Assembly (NCBI GenBank): GCA_037975125.1
Contig: CM075862.1
Coordinates: forward strand, 11,900,125 to 11,964,124
Reading direction: 5' to 3'
Source of the DNA: Latrodectus hesperus
Lineage: Eukaryota > Arthropoda > Arachnida > Araneae > Theridiidae
DNA: 64,000 nt
The notes below the pieces were generated by a model. It had not been told where the DNA came from and did not search any database. It was given only the letters and a program-made list of their open reading frames with translations. Position 1 is the first letter of the stretch; every line of letters starts with the position of its first letter. The position numbers and the translations under genes are program-made. Shown piece after piece: positions 26,325 to 38,200 of the stretch.

Positions 26325-26475
26325 TAAATCTTCTTTGTGGGCCCCCTCTGCTTCACAACAGCAAACTTTCTATTCGATTATCAACGTAAAATAAACTTTC
26401 TACTTGATGTAGGGGCCCTCTGATGTTCGGACCCGGAGCAACTGCCCATCATACCTTTAACTCCCTCCATCCTGG
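26325..26475 (+). repeat. Dispersed repeat of unknown family, copy 2
   Basis: Same ordered blocks as 5313-5530 (CCCCCTCTGCTTCACAACAGCAAACTTTC and CGTAAAATAAACTTTCTACTTGATG), followed by a GGACCCGGAGCAACTGCCC segment matching GGACCTGGGGCAATTGTCCC of copy 1. Confidence 0.55.
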
Positions 26476-26479
26476 AGAT

Positions 26480-27005
26480 GAAAGATTGTTGAGCCTGTCT
26501 CCGGCTGTCGAGTGGGCAGGCTTAAGATTGTAAGTGTAAGGTGGAAAAATGTTAGTCACACTGAGACTTGTGTTTCATAAAATCATTTTTATCCAAAATA
26601 TATATTATATGCGCATTAATTTATATTGATTAGATTAGCTGTAAATATATTTACATGTTTAATATTTTGAGTATTTTTAATATTTCTTATAAAGCCACCA
26701 GCGTTTTTATCTCATGAACTATTTTTAAAAGACAAAGGAAAAGAAAATTTGGCAAACCCCCATCAATAATTAGGAGCAAAAGCATTGCTCTGCCAGATAT
26801 TTGTGTACTGTAACAAAATACCTGATAAAAACGCGTGTGCAAAAAGCTTGTATAATATTCTACTTTCAACAAGCTTTTGTTTAACTTTTAGTTTACTAAT
26901 TTTCAGATATTAATATCTTTTTGTTTTTTATAATTTTTCTTAACTGGGTGTGACTCACTCTTCCCCACACCAAGGCCTGAAACTGCCTAACTAACTCATT
27001 TATCG
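26480..27005. other. AT-rich DNA, nothing recognised
   Basis: No supportable features. Confidence 0.5.
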
Positions 27006-27009
27006 TTAC

Positions 27010-27200
27010 TTGGTTGGCACCTGTGAACCAAGTCAAGGAGACAAGTATCATCACACTACCACAAACTTGTTTAAAGGCTCATTCATCATCACAGCAGAAA
27101 GAACAAGGAAACAGAGAGAGAGAAAAAGGAACATCTATGCCCGAACCGGGATTTGAACCCGGGACCAACAGCCTAGGAATCAAAAATGTTAACAGCTTGG
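27010..27200 (-). repeat. tRNA-derived SINE, family A, copy 2
   Basis: On the minus strand the B-box region reads GTCCCGGGTTCAAATCCCGG and is followed by the same body as copy 1 (GGGCATAGATGTTCC..., TTGACTTGGTTCACAGGTGCCAACCAAG). The head is partly degraded. Confidence 0.75.
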
Positions 27201-27279
27201 CAGGCAGAATTTTACAAAAAGCATACATATTTCTATTATCCTGTAGAGATGCTTACAGTTTTATCTGGTGACGTTTTAA

Positions 27280-28227
27280 CGAAGAGGCTTTAACTGAGCT
27301 CTTTCGTTGTTTGGGGAATCGGAATCTTCAGTAAGTGGAAGCTCACAGTCGAACAAACCTTCCTGAGCGAAAAGTAATTGTGTTCTATAATTCTCGTGCT
27401 ATTCATATCAACTTCAGACGACCATTGAACACACAGATACCCTTATTTTTATTATTATTATGAAAATAATTTTAAAGGAAGTCTTTCAGCAATTAACAAT
27501 TTTAAAGGAGACTTAAAGAGGAAACATCTTAATTGATATCAATAATTAAGCTTAATATCTTTTCAATATAATCAATAATTCTCCCATCTTTTCATTCAAA
27601 GGAGAAGCCAATACTTTTAATTTTTGTTACTAGTTACCTTAATATGAAACAATAAATTACCCTGTAAATTAAATCATAGATTTGGAAGGGGAAAAATAAC
27701 TGTTAAAATCTATTTAATATAACACTTAAATGCATTGCGATGTAATTTCTTTTTGACATTTTCATATGTCATTTATAGATCCATTTTAAAAGAATATATT
27801 TAAATAACTCTTTTTCAATTCCCATCAATACATTTTTTTAAATGCATCTAAGTTCATTTCTCTTTCTAATATTTTGATTTCTCATTATTTTAATTTATAA
27901 TCGCAGAAAGATTTGTTTGGATGTAAAAAAATCATTTAAAAAAATAAAGATACTTACACAGAAGGCGAAGTTTATGAGGTAAAAATGTTATTTACATTTT
28001 CTTTTCTTTCTTTTATTTTAAAGTAATTTATCATTTAACCTTATCTATATATTTCGATATTTATATACGTTACCGTATTATTTTTGAGTGTTCTGTATCC
28101 TCTAATACGAAACTTGAAATAGAAATTCATAGAGCTTTACGAAAAAAAAATCTAACGATGACTTTAACAACAAAATTAATTTTAAATGCCTGTGTCATAA
28201 CATGCTCTTCTTTGAGTTATGCGAGAT
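27280..28227. other. AT-rich DNA, nothing recognised
   Basis: No supportable features up to the target duplication of the 55-bp LINE stub. Confidence 0.45.
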
Positions 28228-28312
28228 TCGGTCACCAATATCTTGGCGCAGCATGTCCAATTTTGGACCTTGCTCCATAAAACCCAACAACGTACCATCG
28301 GTCACCAATATC
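28228..28312 (+). mobile_element. 55-bp stub of the I-like LINE with 15-bp target duplication
   Basis: 28243-28297 is nearly identical to 22348-22395 of the full-length element (TTGGCGCAGCATGTCCAATT, then TTGGACCTTG, with one change GCGCC to GCTCC), followed by a short AACAAC tail. It is flanked by perfect 15-bp direct repeats TCGGTCACCAATATC at 28228-28242 and 28298-28312. This is a real, extremely 5'-truncated retrotransposition event consisting only of the 3' hairpin and tail. Confidence 0.88.
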
Positions 28313-28339
28313 GGTGGATATACATTTTCTTAAATCAGT

Positions 28340-29170
28340 ACTGCATATGCTGATAATATTGATATAATAGTTCAATTTCTTCCCTTTTTGAACGAAGCAC
28401 ATCTTGCCCTGGAGATGGTTGCAACAAAAATGGGCTTAGTTATTAATGAAGGAAAGACGCTCTCCACTGTAAGCAGACTCCTTTACCACAAAGGAGAGCA
28501 GATGCATGCTCTCCTTTGTGAGCAGACTTACCAGACCACTATCTTGAAACTGGTTTATATAAATTTGAAACAGTAAAGTGTTTCACTTGCTTAAGTTCAG
28601 CTATTACTAATGATAACAGGGTATCTCCTGAAATGAAGAACAAAAAATTTTTTTGACAAATAAGGTCTTTTTGGGCCTAAGAGGATTCTTTATATAAATC
28701 TAGATTTCGTTCTAAAAATACAAAGTTTATAATTTACAAAACTTTTGTGGGACCTGTCTTGACATATGCTTCTGAGGCCTGGACTGTGATTAAGTTGGAG
28801 GAAAATACTGTTGCTGTATTTGAAAAGAAGATTTTAAGGATAATTCTTGATGGTGTAGAGAAGAACAATAACTGGAGAAGAGGGGATTTAACTCAGAATT
28901 ATATAAAATATATAAACAAGCTGCAGTTATTAAACACATAATATTCTCTCTTGTGCTTCAAATACCTGATGCCAACATGATAAAAAAAGTTTCTGCACTT
29001 TAGACCAACTGGAACTCGAAAGCGGGGTAAACCGCGGTTAAGACGGGCTATCTCGGGGGAGTCAGAGTTTCTTACAATGAATGAGAAGGATTGGAGGTCA
29101 AAGATTAGAGGTCATCAAGGAGAAATTTTCAGAGGAAGGCATTGACTCACACTGGAATGTTTGACCAACT
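28340..29170 (+). pseudogene. Decayed non-LTR reverse transcriptase fragment
   Basis: The + strand reads, in changing frames: a catalytic-box remnant AYADNIDII (normally YADDIDII) near 28350, LALEMVATKMGLVINEGKTL (28400-28460), KCFTCLSSAITNDNRVSPEMKNK (split over 28575-28640), GPVLTYASEAWTVIKLEEN (28750-28805), FEKKILRIIL, and finally RKRGKPRLRRAI (29015-29050). These are the fingers/palm-to-thumb and C-terminal blocks of the endonuclease-reverse transcriptases common in arthropods. Many stops and shifts mean it is an old, dead copy. It starts just after the LINE stub. Confidence 0.7.
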
Positions 29171-29179
29171 ATGATGATG

Positions 29180-30125
29180 ATACATAAGTGATAAATAATG
29201 TAAATAAAGTACACAGTTTACTTTATATACATTTTTTATCCTATTGACAGAAATTAGAAAACATTAAATTCTCTCTTCACTTTTTCTCATTATCAAGTAT
29301 GGTTCTAAATATTACACAGATTATAATAATTAACAGATTATGGTTAAGTGATAGTTAGAAATGAGAGTGATTCAATTTCCAATGAATTAATATAAAATTG
29401 TATCATTCATTATTTCATTAAAGTTTTATTAGAGCTAAAATTTTGAAACTCTTTCTACGTAACAATAAAAAATTAACATTTACATTATGTCGTAAGTTTA
29501 CTTGATCAGTATTTGTTTAGTAATTAAAAACGTCAAATGTAAACACATCTTATGTTAATTTTTGATGATATATGCTGAAAAATGAATCCAAGTAAATCTT
29601 GTGTCATCAGAAAAAATAATATTGTTATAAATATTTAAAATACGTTTCTCATTTTAAGAAATTTTACTTGTAGTGAAAAGTGTTCTTTTCAGATGCCTTG
29701 ATTTTTAATGCCTAAATATTAATAGTTAAGATAAGAGTAATAGATTGAAATTTTTTCTAGAAATAATTTTAATTTGCCTGAATAAGAATTAAAAGAACCA
29801 TATTCAAGTAAAAACATTTTGAAATTAAGAGATTTTTTCATTTCTGTTACAGTGTAATAATATGCATGCTCCTAGAGAAATGTTTTTGTTTTATTTATCA
29901 TCTTTTGCATTGATCTTTAATTTTGGATAAAAAATTGATAAAAATAAATATCTTTTTCAAAGATTGCTTAATAATTAATTATCTAAAGTGAAATTGTTGC
30001 ATTCAATGACATATTTGTTCACCAAAAGAAAGAACATTTCGCCATTACATCACTTTCAGAAAATATATTTTAGGAAAATTTATACAAAAGTTTTTCTTTA
30101 TTCGAAAAAAAAAAAAACTGTGTTG
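29180..30125. other. AT-rich DNA, nothing recognised
   Basis: No supportable features. Confidence 0.5.
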
Positions 30126-30129
30126 GGAA

Positions 30130-30640
30130 TTCACCCCACTTGCGGAAAACCATCACGAAACTATCAGCATCGATGAATCACTATCGGCGGACATTCAATT
30201 CTCCACCTTTAAACTGGACAAAAATGGTTGTTTATCATCACAATCCGCCGTTTATTAAGCGACCTAAAACACCCCCTAGGAAGCTGAATGCAAGCAATGT
30301 CGGAAATCGGCAAATAAGTTAAATAAATCAAAAGCTGCGCCAAATATTTTCGGAGTCTAAACCTAGAAAAGCTGTTCTGCTCAACCATGCATGAAGCGAT
30401 GTCAATGGGGACGGTGTTACAGTTTCTATCACCAGAGGGCAGTTTATTACCCTCATAGGACCCATTGGAAAGTAAATACCTTATTCGGCAGTGGACATAA
30501 GGCTCTCGGAGGACGGGCCTGGATGTTAGGTGCTAAAAGTGCGGATATTTCACACTTCAAGATTGATTGGCACTTTCCGATTTCGTCGATGAAGTGGTTT
30601 CATTGACGTTCGCGTTTGGAATCGTAAATCATGAACAGAA
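30130..30640. other. Unexplained GC-richer island
   Basis: About 500 bp clearly less AT-rich than either side. Short frames exist (for example 30391-30606), but no family, splice-bounded exon set, tRNA boxes or terminal repeats are recognised. It could be an unknown repeat or a regulatory region. Confidence 0.35.
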
Positions 30641-30644
30641 TTTA

Positions 30645-33600
30645 AATCGAATAACGTGTATATTAGTTCACATACTGATTGGATGATCAGTTAAAATGGA
30701 TATTTCATGGACATCTCTGTGTGTGTGAATATTTCGTAAATTTTCACAGAAATTTTGAACGTTTTGACAAGGATTTTATAAAAAAATTATTTTGGATATA
30801 TCGGCTCATCAACTCAAGAAGCTGTCCATTGAGTGCACAAGAAGCCGACTTTTTTTTCGCTGAGGGTAAGTTTTTATCGCAGTTATTAAATTTATTTGAA
30901 ATTTAACTTTATGTGTAAATCTATGAAAATACAGCTAATGACTCGGTGATAGATTTTATGATTAGTTATTTTGGTATACTTTTTTAGCTCTAAAACTTTA
31001 AACTCATTTCATGATATATTATTCATACCTGCTAATTCTGTTACTTTGAATCTTCTTAGCATTAGAATACTTTCATCGAAGGAATTCTACTATGTTTTAA
31101 TTCACATAAAAGATTATTTATTGCAGAGTATGAGATATATTTATGTATGAATGGGAGCTATAACAATCATAAAATAAATACAGATAAATCTTACTAAATT
31201 CTTAAAAGAAGATCTCAATTTAGATATATTCCTCTGCTTATTTAATATTTCAAAACTGTCGTGTACATTCATCACAGATTTATTGTGTAATCTGTGCTGA
31301 TACAAAATTATTCGAGATAAATGAAGTTCGAGGTATTGAAAAATACATATTATCTTAACTTACATTAAATAACTAATAAAAGTAAGAAAATCAACCATCA
31401 GTTATGGTATAAAGAAATCTCAAAAGCTGCTTCTTTAATAGTAAAAGTACAAAAAAAATTATGGGTAAACACTCGTACATTTCAGCTTTTACTAAGCTGC
31501 TAACTGATTTTTTTTATTGATTTGAATTTTCAATACCCAATTTTTTTAGGTATAAAATTTATAGTTGCCCCGAAATGCCCTTTCAAATGCAATGTCCTCT
31601 GGCTTTGAATTAAACATTAGCTTATAGTGTCAATTTTAATGAATTTAATATTTGCACCAGAAACTGAAAATCCTTCATCTCTAGATTGTCAAGGATTCTA
31701 CTTATACAACAACCTCTAAAAGACATTTTTAGAGGAATTTGAAAAACAAAGAATACTTTTGAACCGCTTGATCAATCTCTAATCGTAGTCACATGGCAGA
31801 TATATTTTAAAAAGTAGCCTCTAACACTGAAGTAAACAGAGAAAACTTAGAGACCGCATAAAGGTTTTATTTTTATCTCCTTAGAATTCGTTGGAGTTTC
31901 TAAAAAACATTGAAATAAATGGAAAATTAATGTAAATAAAACCAAGATACCAAGACATGATACCAAGACTTAAGTTTTTAAGTATAATATACAAGAAAAT
32001 GTATATTATACTTAAAGAACTTTAAGACAGAAATTTTTCCTAGTTTCTTAATTTTGCTCCAATGATAAAGAAACATTTTTGAGACTAATAGTTTAATATC
32101 CAATCTTTTAACCACATTGATTTAAAAAAGGATTTCTATCATTAAGAAACATATTACAATATTAATTATAACTGAAATTTCTCTAATATATCTAAAACAT
32201 TGAATGAAATTAAAAACTCCCTTTCACTTCTGGGATAATTTAGAGGTAAATGATTTTAAGGCTATGATAGGGTTTAGAAAGTTCGATTATCTTTTTTGTC
32301 ATAATATAGCCCTTTGACATACTGCAGCCTAAAATCGCGTCTAGGTTTTTTTTTTGAGTACAGGTAAGAATAGAGTATTATATGCATCTTTCCCTAGGGA
32401 TTTTAATCTAGACTGAGTGCGAAAACGAAATTTTCAGTACTCAAAGTACAATAAGTACAAAACTTTAATAACTGATGACTTGAGTCATCTATTATTGTAG
32501 GATGGAGTGCCTTTTATGCTGTTAATTTCTTACAAATACCATTAGAATTTCTGAACTTAACAATATTTTTTTTTGAAAATAAGTAATATATTACGCATGC
32601 ATTCTAACAATTGAAGACATTTTTTGAAAATTACTTCCAAGAAAGTGAAAATTGAAGCAAGATGGGCCGCTTAAAAAATGAACAATGACATAAATCGTTT
32701 TTGCTTTAAGATCATTTCGAAATAAAATACATTCTGTATTTAAAAGTTCAGCTATTTATTTTCATTTATTATCAATAATATGGATTAATTCAGTGATGAA
32801 AATAGACCTTTACAGTTTCTTGACTAAAATTCTATGGAATTGTTCGATAATTTTTCCCATTTGTAATACTCTCTAAACTGAGAAGTTAAGTGTCGCATTC
32901 CTTAGATTTTTACTGATTTGAAATTGAACTTATTTAAACTATTTCCATCTTTCATGCTTGATAAGCGACACACTTTTTCAAGGATATATTATTTAATTTA
33001 CAAGTATCACTCAACAACAGGAGAAAATTGATAGATTTTGTGATGACTTGCTGATAAAACTGATGTTTCCTCAAGTGTTTTTCCTTGCAGCATGGGAATG
33101 TACTTGCTCATGGGAAATTATTTTGAAGTGAATTATGTCATTGACTGCTAGATTTAAAGAGGATATAGTATATAAGTTTAGATGTTTCATTTTAAAATTC
33201 AAAAATAGTTGAGAATATCAATGCAGAACACTTTTTGACTGTCGTAGATTAATGGTGAGGCATATCTCAAAGCAAGATGACACTTAAAAACTAATTAAAT
33301 GTTTATTTTTTAATTATTTTTTAAAAAATTCCGTTACTTTCCAATGATTATTTCTCAAAAACATTATCCATGGCATGAGGAATCTGTTTGATTTTAAGGT
33401 TAACAAAATCTTAACCAAGTTGATATGCTTTTTTGGAAGCAAAATAGGTTCCATTTGATTGATGATGGTAAATTTTACCATCTTTATTCCAAAATGTTCG
33501 TATCTGAATGCAAATCGTTTATTTAGTAATTTAAAATTATTTTAATTTAATTGTATAATTATTATTCGTATATATAAAATATGTAAGTTTAATAATTTTA

Positions 33601-33845
33601 TCTCACGTTAGAAATTTTACTAATCATATTTATACACGGAAAATATAATATTTAAATATAGCCTTTCTCTTATATATAAAAAGTGGTACTCTTTTTATAA
33701 TACATAGGATTATCTCTTGTACACATAGATAAAAATCGCATATAAAAAATTTAATTCAGAAAATTCATAAATCAAAATTTTTAAATTAAAAAAACATAAT
33801 ATTAATCTGACTGTTTTGATAATAATCTTAGCATTTAATTTGAGA
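30645..33845. other. AT-rich DNA, nothing recognised except a small hairpin
   Basis: A 15-bp perfect inverted repeat lies at 31979-31993 / 32000-32014. Otherwise no gene or element can be supported. Confidence 0.5.
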
Positions 33846-33849
33846 AAAT

Positions 33850-34060
33850 ATCTGGTAAAGAAGAACGTCGTTCTCGTGACCTTAAGGTTGCGGGTTTGAA
33901 CCCTGATCTAGTCAAAGACCGTAGTTTTGAGCAGAACTATACACAATAAAGGTTGTGTATATAATAATGGTGCTATTTGAAGTGGCACCCCAATGTTCCT
34001 CCGTGGATATGTGAGTGCTAGCAGAGGTCATTCTTTGACTTCTATTCAAAGTTATGAGGC
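33850..34060 (+). repeat. tRNA-derived SINE-like repeat, family D
   Basis: It has a B-box GCGGGTTTGAACCC at about 33888-33901 with an upstream A-box-like stretch, then a body with TGGCACCCCAATGTTCCTCC. Only one copy is seen here, so the family is tentative. Confidence 0.5.
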
Positions 34061-34139
34061 GGTCTTTGACGGTTTTTGGCTTAGCCAGGAACGAATTGTA
34101 ATAACTTAAAGGAAATATATTTACAGCAGATTTAAAAAA

Positions 34140-34650
34140 ACTAGGAATATGACTTTTGATTGAAATTAAATGCAGTGTAGTCATGGTTACTAGGTGTTTC
34201 TATGGCCTGAAAAATCAAGTAAATTCGAAATACATCAGCATTCAAACAAAGATAAGTTTCTGTAAAACCTTAATAAGACCTGTTATCCTGTATGGAAGTG
34301 AATGCTCGGTTGTGAACAGGAATACCAGTAAAGCAAGATGACGTTTGGAGAATAGCCTATAACCACGAAATAAACAAAAAGTATGAACTTGACATTTTAA
34401 AGGTTATAATGGCATCTCACTTTAGGTGGCTGGACCCCATATTTCAATATGAAGACACCTTTCCTATAATCACCTTCTCCAACTTAGAGGGAAAACGGCG
34501 AAGAGGAAGACCCCCAACTAGATGGCTGGATGGGGCGGAAAAGAACTTAAAAGCGATAGGAATGGAGGACCACTGCACGGAATAGATCTAAGTGAGGAAA
34601 ACACCGGGGTCTTGGTCGGTCTTGGCAAACAACAGGCTGTAGATTAGAAT
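34140..34650 (+). pseudogene. C-terminal region of a decayed non-LTR reverse transcriptase
   Basis: Blocks on the + strand: SFCKTLIRPVILYGSECSVV (34255-34315), DDVWRIAYNHEINKKYELD (34340-34395), MASHFRWLDP, then GKRRRGRPPTRWLDGAEKNL (34490-34550). These correspond to the thumb and C-terminal RPVL.YGSE...R..GH...GKRR.GRP..RW.D blocks of arthropod LINE proteins. It is frame-shifted, lacks the catalytic part, and is followed at once by a MITE. Confidence 0.65.
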
Positions 34651-34677
34651 GTGTAACAAACTGTAACAAAGAACATG

Positions 34678-34945
34678 AACTTTATGGCACAAATGCCGTA
34701 TAATCCAAGATTCCAAATTATGAATTTTTTTGGCGATGAAGAAATGTTAAAAAGATGACGCATTGTGACTTGCGCGATGACGTAAATACTAGGGTTGCCA
34801 AAATAGAATTTTCTGCATAATTCTTATAGGTCTGCATATCTATGACGTAATAAAATCCAGTTGCAAGTTACATAAGAAAATCCGCCAAAAATCATTAAAC
34901 TCAGAATTAATATCCTGGATTATACGGCATCTGTGCCAACTTCAT
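34678..34945 (+). mobile_element. MITE family M1, copy 1, with 8-bp target duplication
   Basis: 34686-34937 (252 bp) is bounded by terminal inverted repeats beginning GGCACA(A/G)ATGCCGTATAATCCA, about 26 bp long and nearly perfect. The flanks are AACTTTAT (34678-34685) and AACTTCAT (34938-34945), a 7/8 match. The interior matches the copy at 60469-60728 read in the other orientation. It has no coding capacity. An 8-bp duplication with a GG-starting terminus fits Merlin- or hAT-type mobilisation. Which one is undecided. Confidence 0.8.
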
Positions 34946-35283
34946 TTGTTGGTGCAATTTCTACCTTCATGGGAAGAAAATCATAACAACAACATCCTGG
35001 ATTATATGGCATCTGTTCCAACTTCATTTGTTGCAATTTGTTGTTGGTGCAATTTCTATCTTCATGGGAAAAATCATAAAAAAAACATATTAGATTGTTA
35101 AATCATTTAATGCTAGAAACCACCAATCTCAGATCACCAAGCTCAGAATTTGGCATCCTGGATTATATGGCATCTGTTCCAACTTCATTTGTTGCAATTT
35201 GTTGTTGGTGCAATTTCTATCTTCATGGGAAAAATCATAAAAAAAAACATATTAGATTGTTAAATCACTTAATGCTAGAAAAC
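34912..35283 (+). repeat. Tandemly amplified MITE end plus flank
   Basis: The segment containing the MITE right terminus and its flank (CCTGGATTATATGGCATCTG...CAACTTCATTTGTTG...CTTCATGGGAAAAATCATAA) is present three times, starting near 34915, 34993 and 35154. The last two are about 161 bp apart and almost identical. Frames here are not genes. Confidence 0.8.
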
Positions 35284-35289
35284 TTATTA

Positions 35290-38200
35290 TGAAATACACT
35301 GTAGTTCCCTTAAGACTATGTAATACAGACGGAGAAATACAGATATAATATTTTATGAAAAGTTACTCTTGAAATAATTGTTGATAAAAATTTCTGAATG
35401 AAAGAAAATAATTTTTTTTTCTGAAATTGTACAACAATTATCTCACGAAATTAATCGACACAAAGCGAAAATTTTTCATTTTGTAGAAATTTTTCAAAGT
35501 GGCAAATCATATTAAAAATTTTAACCAATTTTTTATGAATTAAGCACTTTTTTTGTTGTGTATAGAATCTTAACTACAGTGATGACTTAATCAATATATA
35601 TTATATTCCTTTTAAAACTATAAATAAGTTTTGAACAAATATCCTTAATTTATAAAAAAAAAATAATAAAAATAAATAGATTTTTTTAAGTATCCTATTT
35701 ATCTTATGATTTTATAAAAATTTGCAATATATTAATGAAATAAAATTGTCTTATCTTATTTTCACTTATTTTTTCTGTAAATTCATGAAAAATTCAAGTG
35801 GTTATGTTTAAAGTGATTCCATAATTACCCATATAGTAATATTATTTAAATATGAAGGAATTATTTACGTAAAAGTGTAATTTTGAATTAAATAATTATT
35901 TACAGGAGTTAAATGAATAAAAAAATCATTAACTGTACAGGAATTTAAAATTTAAATTAACAATACATTTATAATAGTAAAAGAAATTAACACAAAGATT
36001 AAAGATATTAAAATCATGGTAAAATTAAATGCTAACAACTTTTTATTAAATGAATTTATGAAATTGTTTTATTTCTATTCTGAAGTCTATATCAACGTTG
36101 ATTCTTAGATTTCAGAAAATGTTCAGAAATTTGGTTATTTATATTCAGATCTCCAAGTTTATCAACTGATTATTTAAAAACGACCTGGATTATTCTGAAT
36201 CAAAAACCAACATTTAGCCTTTGTTGTTCGAAATAACTATCATCAGATAAAAATTAGTTATATTTAACGACTCGATAAAAATCTGAGAGTTTTAATTTTA
36301 AGATAGGAAGAGAAAACACAGAAATTTTAAATAAATTCCATTGACGTAAGATAAATAGGTTTATATACCGTATTAGCATAAATAGTAATAACAATTGTAT
36401 TTTTTTGTCTTAAGTCAATAACTGCCAAAATTTATGGCTGAGGTATTTATGACATCAAGCAGATAATTATTACAAAATCCCACCCAATGCCATTGATTCA
36501 TGTTATAACATGTTTTACTTTTAAGTATAGCTACAAAATACTAATAAATTTCACGCATTAATAAAAATATAAATAATAATACATTCTGCGCATTAATAAA
36601 AATATAATCACTTATTAAATAAAAGCATATACTGCTTTACTGCCCACATACAACTTCAATTTAAAATTGTAAAGAATAGAATGTACATAATGAAAATATT
36701 TTTTATTTAAAACCTAAATATTACACCAATAAAATAACTAACCATTAATTTTCATCAATAATTTATTGCTAGTTTAAATTACTTCATAGTTCTTGGAAAA
36801 TTCAGTATTGTGTGTGTGAGTTATTTCTTCAAATATTTATATTGCTAAGTATTCTTACTTCATCGCATTTAATTATATGTACAGTCTGATTATTATGTTT
36901 ATTATGACGGTATATAAATCTAATAACATAAAAATAAATATCAAATATTGGTGGCTTTCTAAGTTTATTTTAAAATATTGAAGATGTTTGTAAAACATAG
37001 AAATTCGTATTATAGGAAGCTATTATTTAATATTTTAGTATTAAAAATGGTAATAGTAAATATTGTTAAATATAGAATTTATTTAAAAATTGATAGAGAA
37101 TTCTACAAAGAAAATGGACAGCGACGGTGAAAATTCTATCCAATTAAATTAAAAATCATAAGTTCTTAGATAATCAAAAGAGTAAAATAATTATTTCTAT
37201 TTTTGCATTTTTTAAAAATAAAAAATACATTCTAAAACGCAAGATGGATCAAATATTTAAGAAACGACTGAAGTTGAGAAGTTGGAAATCATTTTTGCCA
37301 TCCTATATCCAACTAACTCCCCTTCCCCTAGAAATATCTCCAAGTAAGAAATAAAAAGGGAACTAACAAGCAATGCAGTTTCTAAATGAAGCTGAATTTT
37401 TAAAATTAGAAGCTAAAATCAAAATCATTAATAAGCAATCATTAGTTTAATGATATAAATTTGTAATTAAAAATTCAGAAATTCGAAAGCAAATATAAAT
37501 ACTTGTTTGATTTTTCGATATTTAAGCTACTGTTTTATCGGTAAACCTTCATAAAGTCATATATCTTTCTTCTTGTCCAAATACTAAAAATAATTTTCAG
37601 TTTTTAAATCAATTATCTATTGATGTCAGTACTCTTGATTCAAGAAAGATTCTTGAATAATTTATGAAAATTATTCCATTTAAATACTTTAAGATCTTAT
37701 ATCAAATGTGACAATAATCGCATAGTAGAACTAACTCAATTCATTTCTGTTTCCATTTTCATTTTTATTGTCAAGTAAAAACATAAAATTTTTAATTTAT
37801 AAAAAATATAACAAAATTGCTTGAAAAATTAAATATTTTATTAAAATAATTACAGTAGACAAATTAATATTTAAAAATATGACGTCATCAGATCCTGTCG
37901 GACGCAGTTGTCTGCTGAAAATAAACATGAGTTACGATTCATCTTGTGAAATGCACACAGTATTCCTTGGTGAATTAGTATTAATCGTTTGCATACTGAA
38001 ATTAGAATTGCATATAAGAATAGACTTGTGGTAAAAAACATTTTTATCTATGCATTCAAATTGCTCTTATATTTGTTTGCAGTAATAAAAACAGTTTGAA
38101 ACTGAAAATAGCGAGCGTAATTCTTAATTTTTGGAGATAAGAAATTTACTTCATTTTAAGTTTAAAAATTATTAATAAGGACAATATTTTTGAGTACTGG

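Noticed and set aside
30415..30450. CTCF-like CCAGAGGGCAG at about 30432
   Set aside because: It is shorter than and imperfectly aligned with the known core motif; a single weak match is not meaningful.
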